A stretch of DNA of 43,122 nucleotides from Terriglobia bacterium (GCA_016650235.1 JAENWC010000197.1:1-43122), one strand, 5' to 3'. Shown: positions 18,598 through 28,196, counted from the first letter of the stretch. Notes: a model not told the origin generated them from the sequence alone. Program-made: numbers and translations.

Positions 18598-18599
18598 GG

Positions 18600-20468
18600 T
18601 TACACGCGTACCGGCAGCACAAGGCGGAAAGTGCTGCCGGTTCCTTCCTCAGACTCCAGCTCAATCGTTCCGCCATGCGCCTGGATGATGTGGGAAACCA
18701 TCGCGAGACCGAGTCCGGTTCCCTTAATGCTGAGCCGGCCGGCCTTCTCTCCACGAACGAACCTGCGAAAAATCTCTGTGCGTTCATGCCGCGGGATGCC
18801 CAGGCCGCTGTCAGTAACGGAAATCGCTACGCCTGCCGGGTGACGACGCACCGCGACGTGGATGGTGCGCTGCTCCATTGAGTATTTCACAGCGTTGTCG
18901 AGCAGGTTCCACAGCGCATTGGTGAGCGAGCCGGCGTCGGCGCGCAACGGGAGCGCGGCCGGTGTTTCGACGTCGAGATCAACGGTGAAACCGCGCGGCT
19001 CAACCTCCCTCCGGAAGTCGGCTACCACCTGTGCGGCCAATTCACCCGCATCCACGGGCCGCAGGTCGTAAGGCCTCCTTCCGGCTTCCATGCGCGCAAA
19101 GTCGAGCAGCGATTCCACGAGACGGTGGAGGCGTTCCGTGTTGCGGCCCAGCGCCTCATAGAACGATCGGCGCTTCTCCAGGGGTAAGTCGTCGTCCTCT
19201 TCCAGCAACTCCGTGACATGCCGCAAGGAAGTGAGCGGGGTGCGAAATTCGTGCGAGACCGCGGAGACAAACTCGGTTTGCAGTCTGGCCACGGCGAGTT
19301 CCCGCTGGACGAGGCGCCAAATAAAATAGCTGCCGCCGGCGAGCAGCAGCAAGATGGAGGCGAGCCCCAGGGACAGCAGACGGCGGCGGCCCGCGAAATC
19401 CTGCATCTGGCGGGACGAGTCGCCGGGGCTGAGAACCAGGGTCCAGGGGAGACCGGTCTCGGAAGCAGGCAGCTTCACTGTGGCAGGTCCAGGCGCCGGC
19501 GGTGGTCCCGCGAGCACATCACCGGTTGCGGTCACCAGGCTGAGGCGATCACCTGGGCCCTGCACCCATCTCTGCAAGATCTTCGGCGCAATCGCAATCA
19601 CCACTGATTCGGCGCCGGAAGTGCGCCAAAGCAGAGTCTGGCGGCCAACAACTGGAAGTTGCTCTCCCCGGTTGCGCTGCCATTCCATCCACAGCCAATC
19701 GGCGACCGTGGAAAATTCTTTGCGTCCGGCGGAAATTGGCAGGGGATGGCCCGTCCACCGTTCGAGTTGCGCGGCGGCCAACTCCCACGCGGGCTGGTCG
19801 AGCATCCACCGGCCAGCAAGAAAATCGGCCTCCAGCGCGGCTGCTTCGCGCCGCAGTTCCGGCCGATTGCCGGACTCTTCCAGAATGGAACACGCGGCGC
19901 GCCGCGCCACAAGATCCGCGGGAATCCCGTCGATGGCGACGCGGTCTATCGCGGCAAGATCGCGGTAAGCCGCGCGCGCATCGTCCCACCTTGCAGCCCG
20001 CCGGTGTACGCGCGCCAGACGCAAGAGAGCGCCGGCGCGCACAGCCGGTTTCGGCGCACGCGCTAATTCCTGGTAAGTGAGAAGCGAACTTTCGCGCGCA
20101 CCTCCCTGAAACTCGGCCTTTTCGGCTTCGACGAATGGGCGCGCCTCGGCTGCCGCGAGCAAGGGCGGAACCGGAAGCCACAGAACGCGGCCAGGTGGTT
20201 GCGCCCGCACACCAAGGGGGGACACCGTAAACCGCACAACACCGCCGGGCAGGCGCTCGGCTCCGGCAAGGGACTGCTCCAGGGACCGGATAGCGGCTTG
20301 CGCCGCCGCCTGCCTGCGTTCCAGGTCGCGTTGCGTCCACAGCGACCGGTCCTGTTGCAGCAGTTGTAGACCCAGCCATACCAGCGCAACCGCCGGAGGC
20401 GCCACAACCGCCAGAAAGAGGACCGCCAGCCGGCCGGAACTGCTCCCCGTTAGCCGCCCATTGCTCAT
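18600..20468 (-). CDS. Membrane sensor histidine kinase
   Basis: Inner-membrane kinase of 622 residues, partner of the adjacent OmpR-type regulator. Helices at about 13-36 and 364-385 enclose a roughly 325-residue periplasmic sensor. Part of that sensor (about 130-215) looks helical and TPR-like (AGALLRLARVHRRAARWDDARAAY, shortened here), which is not a common sensor type. The HisKA domain carries His406 in SAVSHEFRTP. The ATPase region has the N-box NALWNLLDNAVKYS, G1 DSGLGIP and G2 KGTGLGLAM. There is no HAMP domain between helix 2 and HisKA. The ATG at 20468 lacks a strong ribosome site. The ligand is unknown. Confidence 0.9.
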   Translation of the reverse strand: MSNGRLTGSSSGRLAVLFLAVVAPPAVALVWLGLQLLQQDRSLWTQRDLERRQAAAQAAIRSLEQSLAGAERLPGGVVRFTVSPLGVRAQPPGRVLWLPVPPLLAAAEARPFVEAEKAEFQGGARESSLLTYQELARAPKPAVRAGALLRLARVHRRAARWDDARAAYRDLAAIDRVAIDGIPADLVARRAACSILEESGNRPELRREAAALEADFLAGRWMLDQPAWELAAAQLERWTGHPLPISAGRKEFSTVADWLWMEWQRNRGEQLPVVGRQTLLWRTSGAESVVIAIAPKILQRWVQGPGDRLSLVTATGDVLAGPPPAPGPATVKLPASETGLPWTLVLSPGDSSRQMQDFAGRRRLLSLGLASILLLLAGGSYFIWRLVQRELAVARLQTEFVSAVSHEFRTPLTSLRHVTELLEEDDDLPLEKRRSFYEALGRNTERLHRLVESLLDFARMEAGRRPYDLRPVDAGELAAQVVADFRREVEPRGFTVDLDVETPAALPLRADAGSLTNALWNLLDNAVKYSMEQRTIHVAVRRHPAGVAISVTDSGLGIPRHERTEIFRRFVRGEKAGRLSIKGTGLGLAMVSHIIQAHGGTIELESEEGTGSTFRLVLPVRV

Positions 20469-20678
20469 GACTTGTACTTCTATTCAAGCATTTCCCCATG
20501 GGCGGATGGAGAAGTTTCCGTCAAGACTCGGTTAAGATTGCCCCGGCCTGCGCGGGCGGCTCCGGTCAACGCGCTTCCAGAGTGACACCCCACTGTGGAG
20601 CAGCCGGCGAATTCATCGCCGGGCACCCGGAGCTTTGGCAGCGCATCGCGCCCGGCAATCCACCAGGATTGCGTGGCC

Positions 20679-23342
20679 TCAAGCCGGGAGCTTTTCAATT
20701 CGGATAGCCGTGACCTTGTATTCAGGAGTGCAGGTTTGGGGGTCGCGGCTTGGGCCGGTGACCGCATTGACGGCTGTTCCGGCGGAGTGAAACGTCGCGA
20801 AGGCTTGACCGCGGGGCAGGCCCTCAGTAATACGCACGGGAAGCTCCGTTTGCCCATACCGGCTGAGGACCCGAACCCGCTCCCCTTCACGCACGCCGTA
20901 GCGGTCCGCATCATCCCGAACCAAATCCAAGGTGTCCTGTGGTCTCCAAAAGACATTCGGCGTGCGCATCGTCATCGTACCCGCGTTGAATTGGTAAAGC
21001 GTGCGTCCTGTAACGAGCAAGATGGGAAAGTCCGGGGAGGTTGTCTCGGCGGTCGGCTTCCACGGAATCCGGCGCAGGGCGGCGCGCGGCCCGCACGAGA
21101 ACTGGTCCACGTGCAGAATCGTAGTCCCGGGGCTGGCTTCCGAAGGACAAGGCCACTGCAAGCCTTGCTCGTCGAGGCGCGCATAGCTGATTCCGGCGCC
21201 TGCGTTCCATACAGATCGGACCTCGTTCCAGATCTGCTCCGGGCTTTGAAAAGAGAATCCTCTTTCGTGTCCCATCGCGCGCGCCAGCGCGCACACGATC
21301 TCCCAATCGGGATGCGAGCCGCCGACTGGCTCAATCACTTTCCGGACGCGCTGCACGCGTCGTTCGGCGTTCATGAACGTGCCGTCTTTTTCGAAAGAAG
21401 AAGCCGCGGGCAAAAACACGGTTCCGAATTGGTTGGCCGTCTCGTTCCAAAACATGTCCTGTACAATGACCAGTTCGAGATTTGAGAGCGCCCGGAGAGT
21501 GGCCGCGGTATTCGGGTTGGTGAGCAACACGTCATAACCAATGGCCCACAGCGCGCGTAACTCGCCGCGTTCGGCTGCGTCCATCATCTCGAGCAGATTC
21601 TTGCCGCGTGTTGCCGGCAGAGGCGCGCCCCAAGCCTGTTCGAAACGCTCGCGCGATGTGGAAATGTCCGCGTAGCCCGGGAGGTGCTCCGGCTCACAGC
21701 CCATGTGCGCGGAGCCTTGGACGTTGTTCTGGCCGCGCAGCGGGTTGACGCCCGTGCCTGGCTTGCCGAAATTGCCGGTGAGCAGCGCCAGATTCACGAG
21801 GCATATCACGCCCTCGGTCCCCTGCGCCTGTTCCGTAACACCGAGTCCGTGGATGATCATGGAAGGCTTGGCGGTCGCATACAGCCGCGCGGCCTCGCGG
21901 ATCAATCCCGCTGCCACGCCGCAATGGCCAGCCATGCGTTCCGGAGGCCATTCGCGGATGAAGGTGCGGAACTGTTCCCAATCGGACGCCCGCGCCGAGA
22001 TGAACTCAGCATCAAACAAGCCCTCTTCGACAATTGTGCACGCCATGGCGTTGAGCAGAGCCACATTGGTTCCGGGGCACACTGGCAAATGGATGTTCGA
22101 ATAATCGGCCAGTTCGATGCGCCGCGGATCGGCGACGATCAGGCGCGCACCGTTGAGAGCAGCCTGCTTGATGCGGGCGCCCAAAATGGGATGATTCTCC
22201 GTCGGATTCGCTCCGAACACAAGAATGGTCCTGGCGGCCTCGATATCGTCGTAGGAGTTGGTCGCGGCGCCTGTGCCGAGCACGCCGCCCATCGCCGCGG
22301 CCGAGGGTGCGTGGCAGACGCGTGCGCAGCAATCCACATTGTTGGTGCCAAGCACGACACGCGCGAATTTCTGCGCCAGGTAGTTTTCCTCGTTCGTGGC
22401 GCGGGCCGAGCCGAGGACGCCAATCGCGTCCGGACCGTAGCGCTCACGGATGCGGAGGAGTGCGGCCGCCGTGTAATTCATCGCCTGGTCCCAGGAGACG
22501 GTTGTCCACTGGCCGTCCTTGCGAAGGCGCGGTTGAGTCACACGGTCCCGGGCATGCACGAAATCGAACGCATAGCGCCCCTTGACGCAAAGGTGGCCTC
22601 GACTCACAGGCACATCCATTACAGGCTTGATAGCGGTCAGGCGTCCATCCGCGGCGCCGGCGGACATCTCGCAGCCCGTGCCGCAATAGGGACAGACGGT
22701 CCGAACCCAAGAGGTAGCCGGTTTACCATCGATCACCTGCCTGTCAGCCAAAGCCCCGGTTGGACAGGTGTCGGCGCATGCTCCGCAGCTCACGCAACTG
22801 CTCTGCCCAAGCGGTACGCCTGCATCCGCCACGATGGCGGTCTCCTCGCCGCGGTTTCGCATGCTCCAAACAAACTGGCCCTGAAGTTCCGCGCAGATTC
22901 GGACGCAGCGATCGCAATAGATGCAGCGCATCATATCCACTTGAATGTAGGGGTGCGAGTCGTCGATTGCGGCTGTTCGTTCGGGTGTCCCGCCTCCCAG
23001 ACCATAATGCCGAAGCCATTGATGAAAGGGATTGTCCGGCCATCGGCGGAGGGCGTCAGCGGGATAACGCCGCGCCAGCAATTCCAGAATCGCCTTGCGT
23101 CCGGCCTCCAGCTCAGGCGTGTGAGTCCGTATCTGCATGCCTTCTGAAAGGCCGGTGTGACAGGACGCTACGGGCTGCTCATGTCCAACGATTTCCACCA
23201 GACAGAGCCGGCAATTGCCCGACGGCTTCACGCGGGGGTCGTGACAAAGAGCCGGAAGGCGAATGCCCACCTTGTCCACGGCCTCCAGCACCGTGAGGCC
23301 CGCAGCCAATTCCGCTGGAGTGCCGTTAATCGTGACGCGCAC
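20679..23342 (-). CDS. fdhA: Formate dehydrogenase catalytic subunit (molybdenum/tungsten, NAD-dependent type, cysteine variant)
   Basis: Cytoplasmic molybdopterin enzyme of 887 residues, oxidising formate to CO2. I chose the GTG at 23340-23342, with AAGGAGG five bases upstream, which starts at RVTINGTPAEL, the ferredoxin-like domain. Cluster ligands: 2Fe-2S at Cys33, 44, 47, 61; two 4Fe-4S clusters at 140/143/146/150 and 183/186/189/193; the catalytic-domain 4Fe-4S at 217/220/224/252. The active-site residue is Cys343 in RVCHAPS, where selenoenzymes have selenocysteine. The N-terminal HoxU/NuoG-like part fits NADH-linked FDHs, but no diaphorase (NuoE/F-like) or FdhD gene is next to it. A homologous molybdopterin oxidoreductase with another substrate cannot be fully excluded. 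Confidence 0.88.
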   Translation of the reverse strand: MRVTINGTPAELAAGLTVLEAVDKVGIRLPALCHDPRVKPSGNCRLCLVEIVGHEQPVASCHTGLSEGMQIRTHTPELEAGRKAILELLARRYPADALRRWPDNPFHQWLRHYGLGGGTPERTAAIDDSHPYIQVDMMRCIYCDRCVRICAELQGQFVWSMRNRGEETAIVADAGVPLGQSSCVSCGACADTCPTGALADRQVIDGKPATSWVRTVCPYCGTGCEMSAGAADGRLTAIKPVMDVPVSRGHLCVKGRYAFDFVHARDRVTQPRLRKDGQWTTVSWDQAMNYTAAALLRIRERYGPDAIGVLGSARATNEENYLAQKFARVVLGTNNVDCCARVCHAPSAAAMGGVLGTGAATNSYDDIEAARTILVFGANPTENHPILGARIKQAALNGARLIVADPRRIELADYSNIHLPVCPGTNVALLNAMACTIVEEGLFDAEFISARASDWEQFRTFIREWPPERMAGHCGVAAGLIREAARLYATAKPSMIIHGLGVTEQAQGTEGVICLVNLALLTGNFGKPGTGVNPLRGQNNVQGSAHMGCEPEHLPGYADISTSRERFEQAWGAPLPATRGKNLLEMMDAAERGELRALWAIGYDVLLTNPNTAATLRALSNLELVIVQDMFWNETANQFGTVFLPAASSFEKDGTFMNAERRVQRVRKVIEPVGGSHPDWEIVCALARAMGHERGFSFQSPEQIWNEVRSVWNAGAGISYARLDEQGLQWPCPSEASPGTTILHVDQFSCGPRAALRRIPWKPTAETTSPDFPILLVTGRTLYQFNAGTMTMRTPNVFWRPQDTLDLVRDDADRYGVREGERVRVLSRYGQTELPVRITEGLPRGQAFATFHSAGTAVNAVTGPSRDPQTCTPEYKVTAIRIEKLPA

Positions 23343-23616
23343 ACCTGCCTCCTTCCACGCGCACTGCTGACGCTTCCAGGAAACTGACGCAGAACGGACT
23401 CGCTCCGCGCTGGGCAATCGCCAGTTCCTCCTCAGCACCGTCTCCTCCGGCAATGACATGGTAGCCGAGCCAGGGGATCCGCCGAAAGCCCCATTCGGTC
23501 AAAAAGTACGACTGCGGCAGACCTGTTCCATGTCCGGCTCCGGGACTTACTCTTTCTGGTGCACTTGATGTGCCATTTGGTCCCTGAATTGCCAGGATGG
23601 CAAGGGTTGGAGGCAC
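23326..23616 (-). CDS. Possible small protein upstream of formate dehydrogenase
   Basis: An open frame of up to 96 residues ends 17 bases inside the formate dehydrogenase start, the kind of overlap seen in operons. The second half (FLTEWGFRRIPWLGYHVIAGG onward, trimmed) has balanced codon use and looks protein-like. The first 40 residues are low in complexity and may not be translated. I do not recognise the family. It could be a chance frame, since the 5' part overlaps the divergent promoter area for the helix-hairpin-helix gene. Confidence 0.3.
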   Translation of the reverse strand: MPPTLAILAIQGPNGTSSAPERVSPGAGHGTGLPQSYFLTEWGFRRIPWLGYHVIAGGDGAEEELAIAQRGASPFCVSFLEASAVRVEGGRCARHD

Positions 23617-23633
23617 AACACTGTGTCCTAATC

Positions 23634-24429
23634 ATGCAGAACATCGAAATTGCGCGCCGGCTGGAAGAGGTTGCGAATCTTCTGGAAGCACAGCGTGCGG
23701 ACCCTGGTGACCACCGGGCGGTTGCCGATGCTGGATCGATTGCGTGGCGAAACAGATCCGGTAACACTGCTCCAATCGGTTTCAGGAATCGGCCGCACGC
23801 TGGCGCAACGCCTACATGAGGAATTGGGAATCGACTCGCTCGAGGATCTGGAGGCGGCCGCGAACGATGGAAGGATGAGCGGCCTCGTGGGAATCGGCAA
23901 GAAGAAACTGGCGGGCATCACCGATACGTTGGCCGCACGGTTAGGGCGGGTGCGCCAGCCAGCGTACACTCATCAGACAGACGAGCCGTCCGTAGAAGAA
24001 CTGCTCGATGTCGACCGGGAGTATCGGGAAAAAGCAGCCTCTGGTGAGGCGCCCACAATCACTGCCCGGCGTTTCAATCCTGGCCGGCAGGCGTGGCTTC
24101 CGATCCTGCACACTCACCGCGGCGAGCGCAACTATACTGCGCTCCATTCAAATACCGCACGCGCTCACCAACTCGGCCGGACTCGCGATTGGGTGGTCTT
24201 GTACTACGACGGCGGGCTGGACGAGCGGCAAGCGACCGTAATCACTTCGCAGCATTGCATCCTGAGCGGAAAGCGCATTGTCCGTGGACGAGAGAGCGAG
24301 TGTGAACAGTTCTACGGTGGTGGTATCCGAGCACATATTGCCTACGGTTGGCCCGCCTGCAAGCTCTACGCGATCATGATGCATCAGGATGCCTCATGCG
24401 GGCAGATCCCTGGCATTGCTGTCTGTTGA
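23634..24429 (+). pseudogene. Helix-hairpin-helix DNA-binding protein (PolX N-terminal-like), disrupted by an internal deletion
   Basis: From ATG 23634 the frame encodes MQNIEIARRLEEVANLLEAQ, the start of a known helix-hairpin-helix family resembling the N-terminus of DNA polymerase X. At about 23692 the family sequence jumps, in a different frame, to VRTLVTTGRLPMLDRLRGE. About 50 residues are missing, including the first helix-hairpin-helix (an LPGIG motif is expected there). The rest continues to 24429 with a second HhH (VSGIGRTLAQRLHEELGI), a third (LVGIGKKKLAG) and a C-terminal domain ending near RIVRGRESECEQFY, followed by about 35 unusual residues. The deletion is not a multiple of three. 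An internal start at 23650 gives a frame for the rest but would lack the N-terminus. Confidence 0.7.
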
Positions 24430-24549
24430 GATTCCGCAGGGGGGACTGCGCAGGAATCCACATATTGGGTTATATCGCGCACGATATATGCCGATCTCCG
24501 GCACCCACCGAATGGCCGCAAACCTTCCGGTTATAGCCGCCGTGTACCT

Positions 24550-26481
24550 TTATTCCAGATACGTGTAGCCGTTCAAGCCATCTTCGTAAAAACGCAAGAG
24601 GCGGCCGGACTCTTCGTATCCCATCTTGCCTTCCCGCACGGCGCCCTCGACATCAATGCGAAACTGTTCGAGCAGCGTCTGCGAGTTGAACTGCACATAG
24701 TCGAGTACTTCCTTCACTGTGTCGCCGCGAACCACCGTATCGAGGATCACTTCGCCGGTTTCGCTCAGGCTGACGTGGACTGCGTTGGTGTCCCCAAAAA
24801 GGTTGTGCAGGTCGCCGAGTATCTCCTGGTAGGCGCCCACCAGGAAGGTTCCGATGAAGTAGGGCTCGCCGTTGAAGGTGTGCAGGGGCAGGGTGCGCTT
24901 GACGTCGCGGCGGTCGATGAACTGATCCACCTTGCCGTCGGAATCGCAGGAGATGTCGCCGAGCACGGCGTGGCGCGTTGGCGCCTCAGTGAGCCGGTGC
25001 ACGGGCATGATCGGGAACAACTGCTTTACGGCCCAGGAGTCCGGCATGCTCTGGAACAGGGAGAAGTTGCAGAAGTAGGTATCCGAAAGAGCCGCGTCGA
25101 GGTTCTCCAGTTCCTGCGGTGGCTCGGGCAACTCGCGCACCATCCGTTGAATGCGGCGGAAGATGGCCCAGTAAAGATTTTCGGCGATGCTGCGCTGATC
25201 GAGGGGCAGATAGCCGAGACTGAAGAGGTTGAGCGCGGCATCCAGCGCCTGTTGGGCGTCGTGGTAGCTCTCCACCAGATTTCTGCTGGTCAGGCCGCGA
25301 TGGGTTTCCAGCAGGTCCGTGAGGGGCTGCTCGACATCAGCCGGCAACTCGGCGGGAACCTCATCCTCGCCTGTGCCGCTGACGCCCAGCACGTTGAATA
25401 CAAGCACGCTATGGTGGGCGGCCACGGCGCGGCCGCTTTCGGTAATGATGTTCGGATGCGGGATGCCGGACTCATCGCACACGCTTTGCACGTGATGGAT
25501 AACGTCGTTGGCATACTCTTGCAGCGTGTAGTTGACGCTCGATTCAAAATCAGTTTGTGAGCCGTCGTAGTCGATGCCGAGACCGCCGCCCACGTCCATG
25601 TACTTCAATCCGGCGCCCATACGGTGCAGCTCGGCGTAGATACGAATCCCTTCTGTTACCGCGGCCTTCACGTGGCGAATGTTGGTGATCTGGCTGCCCA
25701 GGTGGAAGTGCAGCAACTGCAGCGTGTCTTCCATGCCGAGGCTCTTCAGTTGTGCGAGTGCGTGGAGGGCTTCGCTGACCGTGAGTCCGAACTTGGAGCG
25801 GTAGCCGCCGGAGGACTTCCAACGTCCCGCGCCGCGGCTGGCCAGCTTCAACCGGATGCCGATGACAGGACGCACGCCAACCTGTTGCGAGTATTTGAGG
25901 ATGAGGTCGAGTTCGGTGTACTTCTCGACCACGGGAATAATCTGCCGGCCAATCTTCTTGGCCAGCATCACCATCTCGATGTATTCGTCGTCCTTGAAGC
26001 CATTACAGATGATGGGGGTCTCATTATCGGCGACGGCGAGCACCGCCAGCAACTCGGGCTTGGAACCGGCCTCGAGCCCGAACTGGTATGGCTTGCCGTA
26101 TCGCACCACTTCTTCCACCACCTGGCGCTGCTGGTTCACCTTCACCGGATAGACGAGAGAATACTTCCCCTGGTATTTGTATTCGCGGATGGCCTGCTGG
26201 AACGCTTCGTGCATTTCACCGAGGCGGTGTTTCAGAATCTCGCCAAAGCGCAGCAGAATGGGCGGTGAGATTCCGCGCAGGATCAGCGTATCCATCAGCG
26301 CCTTGAGGTCAATGGAACGGGCCGGCTCCTTGGAGGGATGCACCCATACGTTGCCGTTGGCTCCGACGGAAAAATAGCCGTTGCCCCAACGCTCAATATC
26401 GTAGAGCTCGGCGGCTTCACTGATGGTCCAGCGTTCTGACGGTTCCCAGGTCGCGGGCGGTTCACTCAACTTCGGAATCAA
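24550..26481 (-). CDS. speA: Biosynthetic arginine decarboxylase
   Basis: PLP enzyme converting arginine to agmatine for polyamine synthesis; 643 residues, the normal length. The PLP lysine is Lys114 in YPVKVNQQ. The glycine-rich phosphate site region (DVGGGLGIDYDG) and the C-terminal catalytic Cys512 in GDISCDSDG are present, followed by the family block FIGTFLVGAYQEILGDLHNLFG. The start is TTG at 26479-26481, with GGAGG four bases upstream; no ATG fits the conserved N-terminus. Its start lies only 33 bases from the divergent secreted-protein gene, leaving little room for two separate promoters. It stands alone as a transcription unit. Confidence 0.95.
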   Translation of the reverse strand: MIPKLSEPPATWEPSERWTISEAAELYDIERWGNGYFSVGANGNVWVHPSKEPARSIDLKALMDTLILRGISPPILLRFGEILKHRLGEMHEAFQQAIREYKYQGKYSLVYPVKVNQQRQVVEEVVRYGKPYQFGLEAGSKPELLAVLAVADNETPIICNGFKDDEYIEMVMLAKKIGRQIIPVVEKYTELDLILKYSQQVGVRPVIGIRLKLASRGAGRWKSSGGYRSKFGLTVSEALHALAQLKSLGMEDTLQLLHFHLGSQITNIRHVKAAVTEGIRIYAELHRMGAGLKYMDVGGGLGIDYDGSQTDFESSVNYTLQEYANDVIHHVQSVCDESGIPHPNIITESGRAVAAHHSVLVFNVLGVSGTGEDEVPAELPADVEQPLTDLLETHRGLTSRNLVESYHDAQQALDAALNLFSLGYLPLDQRSIAENLYWAIFRRIQRMVRELPEPPQELENLDAALSDTYFCNFSLFQSMPDSWAVKQLFPIMPVHRLTEAPTRHAVLGDISCDSDGKVDQFIDRRDVKRTLPLHTFNGEPYFIGTFLVGAYQEILGDLHNLFGDTNAVHVSLSETGEVILDTVVRGDTVKEVLDYVQFNSQTLLEQFRIDVEGAVREGKMGYEESGRLLRFYEDGLNGYTYLE

Positions 26482-26514
26482 CTTGCCTCCGGAAAAAAGT
26501 ATCCTGAAGCTTAA

Positions 26515-26979
26515 GTGTCCTTCGAAATCGTCCGGCTCGCAACTAAATCTTTCCTCTGGCCTTTCCTGATCTTCGCCTTTTTCGCCGCCGCCCAGCCGGC
26601 GGGGAGCAGTTCCGCCTCGCTGCCATGCACCGGGGACCAGGTGGAAGGCAATGTGCTATCGCTTCAGTTCCGCACTTCGTTGGTCGTGAATTGGCGATTG
26701 GAGAAGGCGCTGCTGTTTGTCCATGTAAGCCAGGGAAGGACGCCGGCAAAGGCCGCGGTCTCCCGTGCCAAGGCTAAACAGAGAGGATGGCAGACAGCGG
26801 AGATAGAGGTGGAAGCGGAAGGGTGGATTCGCGTGACGCTGCCGCCGGAATTGGGGCAGGCTCTGGTGGAGGATGAGGACGACCGGTTGATGCTTCGGCT
26901 GGATGGTTTCCAGATTCATCCCCGGGCTGGGTTGCTATATGTGCCGTATCTGTTCGTGGAAGGCAAGCCCAAGGGGTGA
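26515..26979 (+). CDS. Putative secreted protein of unknown function
   Basis: The 154-residue product starts at GTG and has an N-terminal hydrophobic stretch (about 9-25, SFLWPFLIFAFFAAAQPAG) that reads as a signal peptide. The remainder is predicted to be beta-rich, with alternating hydrophobic residues (GWIRVTLPPEL, RLMLRLDGFQIH, LLYVPYLFVEG). I do not recognise the family; the pattern is compatible with a small beta-sandwich. The gene is divergent from speA (33 bases) and its last 64 bases overlap, tail to tail, the end of the glycosyltransferase gene. Confidence 0.6.
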   Translation: MSFEIVRLATKSFLWPFLIFAFFAAAQPAGSSSASLPCTGDQVEGNVLSLQFRTSLVVNWRLEKALLFVHVSQGRTPAKAAVSRAKAKQRGWQTAEIEVEAEGWIRVTLPPELGQALVEDEDDRLMLRLDGFQIHPRAGLLYVPYLFVEGKPKG

Positions 26980-28196
26980 ATCAACAAATCCAACCCCTCG
27001 TAGGCGCTCCAGGTGATCCGCTTGATTTTGTAGGCCAGGCGGCGGCGGTCCGTCAAGTGGCCGAAGTGGGTGGGGATGTAATAGTGGCTGGCGCGCAGTT
27101 CAAGGTTGGCGGGCTGATGGGCGGCAAGCCCGCGCGCGGGGACCTGGAGGCGGAATGCGCCTTTCGGCAGACGATGGCTCCCCAGGCTGACGCCGTTGCA
27201 CAGGATTTCGATATTTTGCCCGGCCAGCCACGGGTTGGGCGGCAGTTCGCCTTCGATGATGAGGTCGCTGTCACAGGCAGGCAGCATGTAGAGAATGCGC
27301 GTGCTGACCCAGCCGTCTTCATACCAGCCTTGGAGGCTGTTCCACGCCAGGCTGGTGATCCGGCGCGCAACGATCCCTGCCGCGTAAGTGACGGCTAGTT
27401 GGAGAAACTCTCCCAGGCCTGACAAACCCGCGGGCGTCGATTTTGCAATGCGGTCGCACCAGATCCGCCGATACATGTCCATGCCGTAGTGCACCAAGCC
27501 GGGCGGCATCCACATACCGGTATGCTCGCGTAGCATGCGGCCAATCTCGCGGATTCGCACGCCGCCGCCGCGGAAAGTCTTGGCCTCGTCATGCTCGCGG
27601 AGGCAACCCATATAGTGCGGCAGGTGCTGCAGAGGGTAGCGCTTGCCGATGCGTATGAGCAGATCCCAATCCATCGTGTAGTGGAGATCTTCCCGGATCT
27701 CGCCGATCTCGCGGTAGACGTCCGCCCGAAAGTACATGCTCTGCTGGAGCACGTAATCGGACAGATGCACCAGTGACCAGAGATCGAAGGGACGCACATA
27801 AGGGAAGCGGGAAGTGAAGTTGCCGTCGCGGTCCATGAGGAATCCTTCGCCATAAACGGCCCCGGCCAACGGGTGATCGCGAAAGCCCTCCACCGCGCGC
27901 CGTACCGCGCCATCGAGCAGGATGTCGTCGGAGTTGATCCAAGCGAGAATGTCGCCCTTGGCCATGCGGTAGCCCTTGTTCAGCGCGTGCGATTGACCGC
28001 GGTCTTTCCCGGAGAACCAACTTAAGCGGCTGGAATACTCGGATGCAATCTGCGCGCTGGCGTCCTCGGAGCCGCCGTCCATGATGATGTACTCGATGCG
28101 CGGATAGTCCTGGCTCAGGACGCTTTCAATGGTGGCCCGCAAGAAAGGCGCCTGGTTGTAGGAAGGCGTGACGACGGTGACGAGAGGCTGTTCCAA
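26916..28196 (-). CDS. Family 2 glycosyltransferase
   Basis: Inverting GT-A transferase of 426 residues, probably adding a sugar to a surface polysaccharide. The N-terminal catalytic domain (1-230) opens with VTVVTPSYNQAPFL. It contains the first aspartate (MDGGSEDAS) and the metal site S89-D90-D91 in WINSDDIL. Residues 300-426 form a beta-rich region without a named domain. Start is TTG at 28194-28196, with AAGGG upstream. It follows fcl by 8 bases in the gmd-fcl-GT operon, so GDP-fucose or GDP-rhamnose-like donors are plausible but unproven. Confidence 0.85.
   Translation of the reverse strand: MEQPLVTVVTPSYNQAPFLRATIESVLSQDYPRIEYIIMDGGSEDASAQIASEYSSRLSWFSGKDRGQSHALNKGYRMAKGDILAWINSDDILLDGAVRRAVEGFRDHPLAGAVYGEGFLMDRDGNFTSRFPYVRPFDLWSLVHLSDYVLQQSMYFRADVYREIGEIREDLHYTMDWDLLIRIGKRYPLQHLPHYMGCLREHDEAKTFRGGGVRIREIGRMLREHTGMWMPPGLVHYGMDMYRRIWCDRIAKSTPAGLSGLGEFLQLAVTYAAGIVARRITSLAWNSLQGWYEDGWVSTRILYMLPACDSDLIIEGELPPNPWLAGQNIEILCNGVSLGSHRLPKGAFRLQVPARGLAAHQPANLELRASHYYIPTHFGHLTDRRRLAYKIKRITWSAYEGLDLLIHPLGLPSTNRYGTYSNPARG

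Noticed and set aside
21684-23147. Plus-strand open frame of 487 codons
   Set aside because: Antisense to formate dehydrogenase, whose cluster and active-site motifs prove the minus frame.
24454-24540. AT-rich patch with TATATCG...CGATATA after the broken HhH gene
   Set aside because: A short inverted repeat is present (ATATCGCGCACGATAT), but without a T-run or a known element it cannot be named.
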